A stretch of 64,000 nucleotides of DNA from VYFG01 sp965248685. Lineage in GTDB: Bacteria; Pseudomonadota; Gammaproteobacteria; Arenicellales; Poriferihabitantaceae. Below the pieces are notes generated by a model. The model was not told the origin of the DNA. It did no database searches and worked only from the letters and a program-made list of their open reading frames with translations. Position 1 is the stretch's first letter; every line of letters begins with the position of its first letter. The position numbers were made by a program, and so were the translations under genes. Where the stretch lies: NCBI GenBank assembly GCA_965248685.1, contig CBDFKC010000003.1, positions 2,480,001 to 2,544,000 of the forward strand, written 5' to 3'. Shown piece after piece: positions 16,695-24,402 of this stretch.

Positions 16695-17282
16695 TCAGTC
16701 CAAAGAATATCTAATTTTATCCTTTCGCTTAATTAACCTACTCCAGCGATGGTTGTATGGATGGACATGGTCGGTTTTCCTGGTGTTAGCATATAGAATT
16801 TTTTGTTGATTGTGCCAGCCAAATATTCCATGCTTGAGATTAAAAGTCCCGGTCGCGCCCCGGGACATTAGAGTATCGGAAAGATTATTTGCAAGTATTG
16901 AGGATCTTCTTCCAACCGAACAATAAAAAACTACGGTTTTATTTGATATTTGCTCGCCATAAGTTCGTTCAAATTCCCCATTATCAATTTCTGGATCAAT
17001 CCGGATAGCCCGGTGTAAATGACTTACATCGTATTCATCAGGTTCCCTGACATCGAAAACCAGGAGGTTATTTAACGCGCCAAGTTTCCGCTCGAGTTCC
17101 TTTACAGTAATGTGTTTTACTGCGGGAAAGCTTATCTTAATTTCTTCGTGAACAGATTCGAGTCGCCATTGTTCGGCGAAAGTTGGGGTTGCCCAAACCA
17201 GCGCCATCAGGATTGAACAGAGCATTTGAATTAGGGGCATCGGTTTATTGTTTTCCCCTGGTATAGTGTAGATTAAATCCAT
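16695..17282 (-). CDS. Exported rhodanese-domain protein
   Basis: 195 residues; a hydrophobic leader (MLCSILMALVWATPTFA) indicates export. A single rhodanese domain follows: LLVFDVREPDEYDVSHLHRAIRI, then the active-site loop CSVGRRSS and a FNLKHGIFGWHN C-terminal part. It would move sulfane sulfur to cyanide, thiols or a protein partner in the periplasm. Start could be ATG 17282 or 17240; the latter begins just at the hydrophobic core. 110 bases downstream of the Blh-type gene on the same strand, so possibly in the same reactive-sulfur operon. Confidence 0.85.
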   Translation of the reverse strand: MDLIYTIPGENNKPMPLIQMLCSILMALVWATPTFAEQWRLESVHEEIKISFPAVKHITVKELERKLGALNNLLVFDVREPDEYDVSHLHRAIRIDPEIDNGEFERTYGEQISNKTVVFYCSVGRRSSILANNLSDTLMSRGATGTFNLKHGIFGWHNQQKILYANTRKTDHVHPYNHRWSRLIKRKDKIRYSLD

Positions 17283-17392
17283 AGGACTAACTGATCAAAT
17301 TAAATTACCGATGTAGATCTGAATGAGAGCAACTAATTTTTGGATAGTTCCTGCTGCATCAAATATATGGGCGATAACGTTAGATTGAACTG

Positions 17393-18277
17393 TTACAGCG
17401 CATCCACCGGTACTTTCAACATTTTACGCCCACCATTGTCCTTGGGAATCACACCGCCCCGCATATTTACCTGAATCGACGGAATCATTAAATCTGGCAT
17501 GCTCAGCGTCGCGTCTCGCTGCTCTCGAGTATTGATGTATTGATCGCGAGTTATCTGCTGGCCGACGTGAATATTGGTTTTTCGTTGTTCACCAATAGTC
17601 GTTTCCCAACAAACTTCACGATTCCCTGGTCCGTAGTCATGACAGATAAACAATCGCATTTCATCCGGCAATGTAAACAGCCTTTGTATAGAATCATATA
17701 ACTGACCTGCATCTCCACCCGGAAAGTCTGCCCTTGCTGTCCCACCATCCGGCATAAACAAAGTATCCCCAACAAATACCGCATCACCAATTATATGCGC
17801 CATACAGGCGGGAGTATGACCAGGTGTATCGATAGCAAGGGCGGTCATTTCTCCAATGCGATAGCCTTCACTATCACTGAGTAATTTGTCGAACTGGGAA
17901 CCGTCACGATGAAAATCAGTTGATTCGTTATAGATATCCGCGAAGGTGCGCTGAACCGTACCGACATTTTTACTGATCGCGGTTATGCCTCCCAGTGAGT
18001 GCTGGATATGTTGCGCTGCTGAAAGATGGTCTGCGTGAATATGGGTTTCAATTATCCAGCCCAGGTTGAGCCCGTTTTTTTCAATGTACTGGATAATTTG
18101 ATCGGCATTGCTATAGCTTATTCGCCCGCTTGCGTAGTCGAAATCCAGCACCGAATCGATCACCGCGCAATGATAAAATGCTGGATCACTAACCACATAA
18201 CTCACGGTATTGGTTTTGGTGTCAAAAAAGGCCTGAACCCTGGGCTGGATTGATAAATCTAAGGATTCAACGTTCAT
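17393..18277 (-). CDS. Persulfide-dioxygenase-type metallo-hydrolase (Blh-like)
   Basis: 294 residues, cytoplasmic. Full metal motif ETHIHADHLSAAQ, then DTPGHTPACMAHI, FVGDTLFMPDGGTARADFPGG and FICHDYGPG, matching the ETHE1/Blh group that oxidises glutathione persulfide to sulfite. Its ATG overlaps the stop of the upstream half-YeeE gene by 4 bases (ATGA), so translation is coupled. Together with pmpA/pmpB-type genes and a divergent BigR-like regulator this reproduces the bigR-blh arrangement used for sulfide detoxification. Enzyme class is from motifs; substrate from family knowledge. Confidence 0.88.
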   Translation of the reverse strand: MNVESLDLSIQPRVQAFFDTKTNTVSYVVSDPAFYHCAVIDSVLDFDYASGRISYSNADQIIQYIEKNGLNLGWIIETHIHADHLSAAQHIQHSLGGITAISKNVGTVQRTFADIYNESTDFHRDGSQFDKLLSDSEGYRIGEMTALAIDTPGHTPACMAHIIGDAVFVGDTLFMPDGGTARADFPGGDAGQLYDSIQRLFTLPDEMRLFICHDYGPGNREVCWETTIGEQRKTNIHVGQQITRDQYINTREQRDATLSMPDLMIPSIQVNMRGGVIPKDNGGRKMLKVPVDAL

Positions 18278-18732
18278 CTCGTCACCTGGGCCAGGCCGGT
18301 CTGGACTGCTGCTGAGGTAATGCCGCTATCGGTTAGCATTCGAGTGACCCACATCGCCGTCAGCATCGCAGCGGAAAATACCAGCGTCTCAAGGCTAATC
18401 AGCGTGATGCCGGATATCGCCGGCCCTGGACAGTATCCACTAATGCCCCAGCCAATCCCGAACACTATTCCTCCTAGGATAAGCTTCGGATCCAGATCCG
18501 TTCTGGTTGGTAAATGAAACACTTGATTAAATAACGGTTTTTGAAGCTGCTGGCTAAACCTGAACCCGGGAATAGCAATGATTACCGCAGAGCCAAGGAC
18601 CAGCAATAGACTGGGGTCCCAGGTCCCGGTTATATCGAGAAAGTTGAGTACTTTTCCGGGATTAATCATGCCCGAAATTATCATTCCCAGTCCAAACAAC
18701 AGACCAGCAAAAAGTGCGAAAACAATCTGCAT
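18274..18732 (-). CDS. Half-size YeeE/YedE-family membrane protein (PmpB/DUF6691-like)
   Basis: About 152 residues from ATG 18732 (MQIVFALFAGLLFGLGMIISGM); an open extension to 18861 overlaps the preceding gene and is not used. Four to five membrane helices; a cysteine in WGISGYCPGPAISG, the conserved site of this family. Two bases after the stop of its partner gene with GGGAG as RBS. The two halves together equal one full YeeE protein and probably form a sulfur-compound transporter. Confidence 0.85.
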   Translation of the reverse strand: MQIVFALFAGLLFGLGMIISGMINPGKVLNFLDITGTWDPSLLLVLGSAVIIAIPGFRFSQQLQKPLFNQVFHLPTRTDLDPKLILGGIVFGIGWGISGYCPGPAISGITLISLETLVFSAAMLTAMWVTRMLTDSGITSAAVQTGLAQVTR

Positions 18733-18734
18733 AT

Positions 18735-19166
18735 CTAACTCCCGATTAAATGGCGGGCAACATAAACTGTCGCAATGGCCGATGCCATAAAACTTATAGT
18801 AGCGATCACTGAGCGCATCGAAAACCGCGACAAACCGCAAATGCCATGGCCGCTGGTACACCCACTGCCCAGAATCGAACCTGATCCTATAAGTAAACCC
18901 GAGATTACCAGAAGGGGTATGGATGCCGGAGTCTGGACCTCTGGCACGCTACCAGTGAACAACCGATACAATGGTAGCGCAATTACCAGACCAATTAGAA
19001 ACATCAGACCGGGCAGGTTGCCACGCGTCATATTTCCCGGTGGCATCAAGCTCGTAATTAATCCGCTCAAGCCTGCGATGCGACCGCTACTGATCAGGAG
19101 TAATGTGGCAGACAGTCCAAGCAGGAGTCCACCAATTAACGAATCGATCGGAGTGAAATTAGTCAT
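18735..19166 (-). CDS. Half-size YeeE/YedE-family membrane protein (PmpA-like)
   Basis: 143 residues, four to five helices, with the motif ILGSGCTSGHGICGLSRFSMRS holding the two conserved cysteines of the YeeE family. First gene of the leftward set pmpA-pmpB-blh, divergent from a BigR-like regulator 130 bases away. The predicted job is moving sulfide, persulfide or thiosulfate-type compounds across the inner membrane. ATG at 19166. Confidence 0.85.
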   Translation of the reverse strand: MTNFTPIDSLIGGLLLGLSATLLLISSGRIAGLSGLITSLMPPGNMTRGNLPGLMFLIGLVIALPLYRLFTGSVPEVQTPASIPLLVISGLLIGSGSILGSGCTSGHGICGLSRFSMRSVIATISFMASAIATVYVARHLIGS

Positions 19167-19265
19167 TTATTTTGAATCTCGTCTCTAGGGGTGAGGCTTG
19201 GAACATCACGGACCAATCAATGCTCAGCTATTCTCAGTTTGATATCTGCTATATAATTAAGCAAA

Positions 19266-19294
19266 GTTTTATATAAGCATTAATATATATAAGC
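19266..19294. promoter_or_regulatory. AT-rich candidate operator between ArsR and pmpA-type genes
   Basis: The stretch begins GTTTTATATAAG and continues with a second TATATAAG block, giving two TATATAAG half-sites about 9 bases apart just before the TTG start of the regulator. BigR-type repressors bind AT-rich elements overlapping the promoter and autoregulate. The first 12 bases recur at 33206-33217. Binding is inferred from position only. Confidence 0.35.
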
Positions 19295-19298
19295 TAAG

Positions 19299-19601
19299 TT
19301 GGATATACAAGACCTCGAACCAAATATACTGCAAGCGACCCGATTGATGGAGATGCTTTCCGGGCCCCATAGATTGCATATATTGTGCAATCTGCTGGAT
19401 GGCGAACAAAACGTAACCTGGTTAGCCGAAGAAGTAGGGTTATCTCAGCCAGCGATGTCTCACCATCTCAAAAAACTCAAATTGGCGGGATTAGTTGAAA
19501 CTCGCCGAGATGCACAAACCATCTATTATCGTCTTGCCGGAACCCATGCCAGAGAAGTGCTAGAATTACTGCATAAGCTCTATTGCGAACCTTCGAAATA
19601 G
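19299..19601 (+). CDS. ArsR-family regulator, BigR/SqrR-like
   Basis: 100 residues starting at TTG 19299 (a stop lies three codons upstream, so no earlier start is possible). Winged helix: GPHRLHILCNLLDGEQNVTWLAEEVG, recognition helix SQPAMSHHLKKLKLAGLV, wing TRRDAQTIYYRL. Cysteines in HILC and the C-terminal LHKLYCEPSK sit where BigR/SqrR sense persulfides by crosslinking. It is divergent from the pmpA-pmpB-blh set and probably represses it. The sox-linked ArsR at 12314 shares the same cysteine pair, so two paralogous sensors coexist. Confidence 0.88.
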   Translation: MDIQDLEPNILQATRLMEMLSGPHRLHILCNLLDGEQNVTWLAEEVGLSQPAMSHHLKKLKLAGLVETRRDAQTIYYRLAGTHAREVLELLHKLYCEPSK

Positions 19602-19714
19602 ACTTGTCGAATCTCATTAGATGCGAGTCCGTAAATTTGGAAAATGAAATACTACATCTGATTCGTTTCCAAGCCGAATTTGCAGGTGAACAGTAATCCG
19701 AGGAATTATTAAAT

Positions 19715-20041
19715 ATGCCGGATTTAGAGGAGATAGATTTCCCCCACGCGCCCCACAACTGGAGCGTAGACGCTGGATTGAATATGGCAGCAGAAGCTGG
19801 CATTGTGCTTACGCATGATCACTGGCAAGCTATTGTCGGATTGCAGGAGTACTTTTCAAAGCATGATTTCGGCAACCGCAGGGAATTGGTAGATGCGTTG
19901 GAAGAGAAGTTTCATTCAAAAGGTGGAATGAAATATCTATACTTGTTATTTCCTGGAGGTCCTGTTGCCCAAGGATGTGTGATAGCGGGTTTGCAACCAC
20001 CTTCGGGCAGCGTTGATAAATCTTTTGGAAGTGTCGTTTGA
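19715..20041 (+). CDS. DsrC/TusE-family protein lacking the C-terminal cysteine
   Basis: 108 residues with the family fold: WSVDAGLNMAAEAGIVLTHDHWQAI, a GGMKYLYLLFPGGPVAQGC arm (Cys88) and a C-terminus PPSGSVDKSFGSVV. Canonical DsrC has a second cysteine 11 residues later, penultimate; here that position is Ser99 and nine residues follow. It therefore keeps CysB but not CysA, so it cannot form the usual DsrC trisulfide and is a DsrC-like variant of uncertain role (regulatory or carrier). ATG 19715 with GAGGA upstream. It lies next to a sulfur regulator and CysG. Confidence 0.85.
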   Translation: MPDLEEIDFPHAPHNWSVDAGLNMAAEAGIVLTHDHWQAIVGLQEYFSKHDFGNRRELVDALEEKFHSKGGMKYLYLLFPGGPVAQGCVIAGLQPPSGSVDKSFGSVV

Positions 20042-20063
20042 AGTATATCGAGGGCTTTACCGA

Positions 20064-21458
20064 TCATTCGGCGTTGGTCTGATACCAGTTTAGCGATTCG
20101 TGCAAACTCACTACGCTGCCAATTATCATTAGCGTTGGTGGCTTCACCGAGAGTTGATCGACCAAACCGGGCAACTTTGCCAGGGTAGAACAATGAATTT
20201 TCTGGTCCAGGGTTGTTCCTTGTTCTATCATCGCGGCAGGGGTATCCGGGGCTAGTCCATGCTCAATCAATTTCTCCGATATCACGGGTAATCCATTGAG
20301 TCCCATATATATAACTACGGTCTGATCGGGTGCAACCAGTTGTCCCCAGGGGAGATCTACGGTTCCGTCCTTGAGTTGACCTGTTACGAATCGAACGGAC
20401 TGCGCATGGTCTCTATGGGTAAGTGGAATTCCACTATAGCTGGCGCAACCTGATGCGGCGGTAATCCCTGGAACCACCTGAAATGGGATTCTGTGTTTCG
20501 CCAACAACGCAATTTCTTCGCCACCACGGCCGAAGATAAACGGATCTCCTCCTTTCAGTCGCGCTACCCGATTGCCCGCCATTGCATGGGTTACCAGCTG
20601 TTGGTTAATTGCCTGTTGAGGTACCGCATGCTTTGATCGTTGTTTGCCCACATAGACCATTTCCGCATTAGCACTAATTTGATCGAGAATTTTTTGTGAC
20701 ACCAATCGATCGTACAGCACAATATCTGATTGCTGGAGCAATCGAAAAGCGCGAAACGTTAACAAGTCCGGGTCTCCGGGGCCAGCGCCGATCAGATATA
20801 CTTCACCTGAACTTTGTAATTCGAGGGGGTGGGCTAAAGTTTGTTCAAGTAATTTTTCCGCCTTATCCTGATTTCCAGAAAATATGGTTTCGGCTACCCC
20901 TCCATTCAATACTTTTTGCCAAAATAACTTGCGCTGATCGGGTTTGGGAAGTGTGTCTTTGACTTTTTGGCGGTATTTCCCGACCAGCGTCGCCAGTTTT
21001 CCGTATCCAGCAGGAATTAGGGAATCAATTCGTTCCCCTAGTAGCCTGGCCAACAATGGAGATGCGCTACCACTGGAAACCGCAATGGTTAGGGGGTCGC
21101 GATCAATTGTCGTAGGAAATGCAAAATCACAAAGTCCTGAATCTGTGACAACGTTAACCGAAATATCCAGTTTTCTGGACGCAGCGGCTATTTCTTTATT
21201 AACTTCCGGGTTATTGGTAGCAGCGACAATAATTCTGTATTCAGTACGGATATCTGTGGCTTGCCATGAGCGCAATGTCAATTTCCCACCTGACTGGACG
21301 ACTATTTTTTTAATCTCGTCGCTCGGGTTTATCGCAACCAGATCAATTTTAGCGCCTGCCGCTGCGATCACCCGGGCACGCCGAGTGCCGATAATTCCTC
21401 CTCCCACAATCAAGCAGAGTTTATCGGTGACATCAAAAAACAGAGGCAGGTATTTCAT
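20064..21458 (-). CDS. cysG: Siroheme synthase CysG (multifunctional)
   Basis: 464 residues, full CysG length. N-terminal NAD-binding precorrin-2 dehydrogenase/ferrochelatase part: LIVGGGIIGTRRARVIAAAGA, then NVVTDSGLCDFAFPTTIDRDPL and SSGSASPLLARLLG. The C-terminal uroporphyrinogen III methyltransferase starts at VYLIGAGPGDPDLLTFRAF, with VARLKGGDPFIFGRGGEE and VVPGITAASGCASYSGIPLTHR. It makes siroheme for sulfite reductases (assimilatory, or reverse DsrAB if present elsewhere). ATG at 21458. It converges on the DsrC-like gene, with 22 bases between stops. Confidence 0.95.
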   Translation of the reverse strand: MKYLPLFFDVTDKLCLIVGGGIIGTRRARVIAAAGAKIDLVAINPSDEIKKIVVQSGGKLTLRSWQATDIRTEYRIIVAATNNPEVNKEIAAASRKLDISVNVVTDSGLCDFAFPTTIDRDPLTIAVSSGSASPLLARLLGERIDSLIPAGYGKLATLVGKYRQKVKDTLPKPDQRKLFWQKVLNGGVAETIFSGNQDKAEKLLEQTLAHPLELQSSGEVYLIGAGPGDPDLLTFRAFRLLQQSDIVLYDRLVSQKILDQISANAEMVYVGKQRSKHAVPQQAINQQLVTHAMAGNRVARLKGGDPFIFGRGGEEIALLAKHRIPFQVVPGITAASGCASYSGIPLTHRDHAQSVRFVTGQLKDGTVDLPWGQLVAPDQTVVIYMGLNGLPVISEKLIEHGLAPDTPAAMIEQGTTLDQKIHCSTLAKLPGLVDQLSVKPPTLMIIGSVVSLHESLNWYQTNAE

Positions 21459-21658
21459 GTATTCGGTAGATTAGGGTTAACTCAGGGGCTGCTACATCAG
21501 TGTCTGAGTTTATACCGCAAATTTCATTTGTTGCAGTATCTCTTTTGGGAATGTTGAAGCGAAAATTAGGTTGAAATTATAAAATTCTGCATCGCTGGAT
21601 TTAGCACCAATACAATTCATGTTATAGTTATCCTATTGTTAATGCGGGGTTTTTCCTA

Positions 21659-22213
21659 ATGAGTCGGTTGAAAAAGTTGTTTTGGTCAGGCTTTTTGCTG
21701 AACGTAGTCTTGTCAGGTCAGGTGTTTGCAGGCGAGATTGACCAGAGCCTGATTGCGAATAGTGCAGAAGAGTTTTTCGACGTATCATTTGGTGATCTCA
21801 AGGAAGAACTGGAAACCGTTCGTGAAGAAGGAAAGTCTGGATTGTTGATCATGTTTGAGACTGCGGATTGCCCATGGTGTCTTCGCATGAAGCTACAGGT
21901 GTTAAATCGGGTGGTGGTGCAAAACTACTATCACCAGCATTTTCGTGTTCTCAGTTTGGACGCTGAAGGCGATGTATTGATTACCAACTTCGAAGGAAAC
22001 GAGGTGACTTCAAAGGAATTTTCACTTAAAGCATTGCGGGTTCGAGCAACGCCGGTATTTGTATTTTTTGATGCAGACGGAGAATTGATAACCAGGTATA
22101 CCGGCGCACTTAAAAATGCCCATGATTTTCTTCTTCTCGGAAAATATGTCGTAGATGGTCACTATCAGAGCACCCGTTTTAATCAGTTTCGGCGTGACAA
22201 TCAACCGGGATAG
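21659..22213 (+). CDS. Exported thioredoxin-like protein (SoxW-like)
   Basis: 184 residues: signal peptide (KKLFWSGFLLNVVLSGQVFAG), redox motif ETADCPWCLRMK (Cys71, Cys74), insert LSLDAEGDVLITNFEG and cis-Pro segment RATPVFVFFDADG. It resembles SoxW, the periplasmic thiol-disulfide protein of sox loci that keeps SoxY cysteine reduced. First gene of a compact three-gene unit with TolC-like and membrane-fusion proteins (gaps of 11 and 10 bases), so it may serve that envelope complex. Confidence 0.83.
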   Translation: MSRLKKLFWSGFLLNVVLSGQVFAGEIDQSLIANSAEEFFDVSFGDLKEELETVREEGKSGLLIMFETADCPWCLRMKLQVLNRVVVQNYYHQHFRVLSLDAEGDVLITNFEGNEVTSKEFSLKALRVRATPVFVFFDADGELITRYTGALKNAHDFLLLGKYVVDGHYQSTRFNQFRRDNQPG

Positions 22214-22224
22214 GAGGCTATCGA

Positions 22225-23601
22225 TTGATTAATGAGATCGAGATGGATTGGTATGTCAGATTAAGATCAACAGGTAGATTCACTCGAAAGTTGGTATCCC
22301 GGTATTTATTTCTGCTGTTTCCAGTTCTTCTGTCTATAGGCTCGGTCAGGACGACTCTGGGTGCTGATGAGTTACCAGCCGAATCTTTTCCGCGAATATT
22401 GACTCTGTCCAAAGCACTGCAAATGCTTGGTGGAAACAGCCCTAGTCAACTCGCCACTAAAGCTGAAATTGCTGCGACCGAAGCCAGATTGGAATCAATT
22501 GAATCCCAAAGATCATTGTCAGCCAGCCTCGGTTTAGATATCAGAACAGTAGATCGTATAGGTACCGCTGGTCATGACTTTTTAAATGACAGTCGAGCTT
22601 TACTCATTTTGGACAAGCCGTTGTTCGATTTTGGTAAAGACGCCTCGTTAAAGGCGGCTGTTGAATTGGATTTAAAATCGTTGTCCCAGAATGTGCTGAT
22701 TGATGATGCAGCAATCAGAATTGCGTTGATGACTGCATTTTTCGAAGTGATTCTCGCGGACTACGCTTACGCATATATCGATGAAGAGATGACCTTGTCA
22801 TATCTTAATTTCGACGATGCCAGGGGTAAAATGGAAAACTACCAGGAGATAGCCGAAGTTGAAGTACGTAAGCTGGAGTCGGATTATCTCAGTAATTTTT
22901 CACGACGGACCGCGGCTGGTCACCAACAGCGTGCAAGTCGACTTCGCCTTGCGTTAGCGCTAAATCGAATCGATGCCTATCCTGATCAATTGGTTGAGCC
23001 TGACTTGTCGGCCTATGATCGCGAAGCCCCCGACTACGATACACTGTTGACCGAGGTGCTGGAGAGCAATTTCGCCATTCGCTCGGCCCAGTTGAAACTT
23101 GATGCGGAAAAACAAAGACTTTCTTCCATTACGTTATTACCAAGACCGGTTCTGGGGGCGCGTTTCCAGGCCGCGGAATTCCGACAGACCATGGCGAACA
23201 GCCGTGACCAGTTTCGCGCCTCAATTTACCTGGATATTCCACTGAATCGGCGTAGTCGAGATGCTGGGGAAGTGTCCTTGCAGCAGGCAAAAGTATTACA
23301 GCAAGAGGCAAATATTTCTTTATTGAATCATCAGATACGCACCGATGTACTAGAGCTGGTGCAACGAATAGGCTCGCTACAAACTGAGATTGCCGCGGCA
23401 AAAAGTGAGTTACTGTATAGCGAACTAAACCTGGACAAGGTGCGACTGCAGTACGAAATGGAGGTGCGCGCCAGAATTGGCAGCGCCAACGCTGGTGTGG
23501 CACGAGCGATTCATCGACTGGCGCGAACGCGCTACCAACACGCATTGGCGTGGGAGAAACTGGATGGATTGGCTGGAAAACCGGCGGTAAATTTTAATTA
23601 A
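22225..23601 (+). CDS. TolC-like outer-membrane efflux protein
   Basis: 458 residues. TTG at 22225 has a perfect AGGAGG 7 bases upstream; ATG 22243 is the alternative. Signal peptide region FLLFPVLLSIGSVRTTLGA, then two long helical halves typical of outer-membrane factors: ALQMLGGNSPSQLATKAEIAATEARL and LLTEVLESNFAIRSAQLKLDAEKQRLS, each with a beta segment. It would form the outer-membrane channel of an efflux or secretion complex. No inner-membrane pump lies next to it; the next gene is the adaptor. Confidence 0.82.
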   Translation: MINEIEMDWYVRLRSTGRFTRKLVSRYLFLLFPVLLSIGSVRTTLGADELPAESFPRILTLSKALQMLGGNSPSQLATKAEIAATEARLESIESQRSLSASLGLDIRTVDRIGTAGHDFLNDSRALLILDKPLFDFGKDASLKAAVELDLKSLSQNVLIDDAAIRIALMTAFFEVILADYAYAYIDEEMTLSYLNFDDARGKMENYQEIAEVEVRKLESDYLSNFSRRTAAGHQQRASRLRLALALNRIDAYPDQLVEPDLSAYDREAPDYDTLLTEVLESNFAIRSAQLKLDAEKQRLSSITLLPRPVLGARFQAAEFRQTMANSRDQFRASIYLDIPLNRRSRDAGEVSLQQAKVLQQEANISLLNHQIRTDVLELVQRIGSLQTEIAAAKSELLYSELNLDKVRLQYEMEVRARIGSANAGVARAIHRLARTRYQHALAWEKLDGLAGKPAVNFN

Positions 23602-23611
23602 AACTTAAACT

Positions 23612-24370
23612 ATGAAAACTACGCAAATTTCCTTAAGCAGAGTTGCTTTTTTATTGCTGTTAGCTTGTCAGCTTCAAACTGCCAGTGGAGAGACCGTTTC
23701 TGGGTATGTCGACTATGCCGCTTTGTATCAACTCAATGTAGGTGTCAGTGGAGAGGTGAAATCTGTAAGCGTTCGGGAAGGTAACCGAGTGACCAAAGGA
23801 ACACTCCTGCTAGAGCTGGATGATACTGTGCTGATCGCCGCGGTAAATGCCGCTACGGCAAGATCGAAGTTTTTGCTTGCTGACATGGAAGAGAGGCAAC
23901 GAGCCCACGACCGAGACAGTAATCTGTTTGCCGAAGGGTCACTTTCGTCGGTCGAGCTGGATCTGTCCAGATTAGCCTTGCTAGAAGCTGCCGCAAAATA
24001 CAGTACCAGTAAGGCGGAACTGGCCGGTCACCAGTCCCGCTTGAATTTGAGTCGGATATCTGCCCCTATTTCCGGATTAGTATTGCGTCGAAACGCCAAT
24101 CCAGGTGAAAGAATAGTGATAGAAAATCGATCTTTACCGGCATTTATCATGGCGAGTGATGAGAAGGTGGTCAGAGCCGAAATAAAATCCACTCCCGCAG
24201 TTTTATTGAATTTGGGGCAGAACGTCGAGCTTGAATCTGATGGTGGAAGGGGGCAGGGAAAAATTGAAGCAATCGAATTTTCTTCGACTCATGGGTGGAT
24301 TAAAACCACCATCAGCACCAGGCAATCCTTGCCTGATGTTGGGCACCCGGTAAAAATTATTTACCAGTGA
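23612..24370 (+). CDS. Periplasmic adaptor (HlyD/RND membrane-fusion type)
   Basis: 252 residues with signal peptide, then a lipoyl half-motif GVSGEVKSVSVREGNRVTKGTLLLELDD, a short coiled-coil hairpin (about 90-150) and the matching half-motif ISAPISGLVLRRNANPGERIV, then a beta-barrel segment. The length is short for RND adaptors. It pairs with the TolC-like gene 10 bases upstream; no ABC or RND pump is adjacent, so the inner-membrane partner must be encoded elsewhere. Confidence 0.82.
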   Translation: MKTTQISLSRVAFLLLLACQLQTASGETVSGYVDYAALYQLNVGVSGEVKSVSVREGNRVTKGTLLLELDDTVLIAAVNAATARSKFLLADMEERQRAHDRDSNLFAEGSLSSVELDLSRLALLEAAAKYSTSKAELAGHQSRLNLSRISAPISGLVLRRNANPGERIVIENRSLPAFIMASDEKVVRAEIKSTPAVLLNLGQNVELESDGGRGQGKIEAIEFSSTHGWIKTTISTRQSLPDVGHPVKIIYQ

Positions 24371-24402
24371 GCATTGTTTTTAATGCCAGGTAAATATACA
24401 GC

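Noticed and set aside
21479..21510. AACTCAG...CTGAGTT inverted repeat as terminator
   Set aside because: Short stem, long 18-base loop and no T-run on either strand; too weak to annotate.
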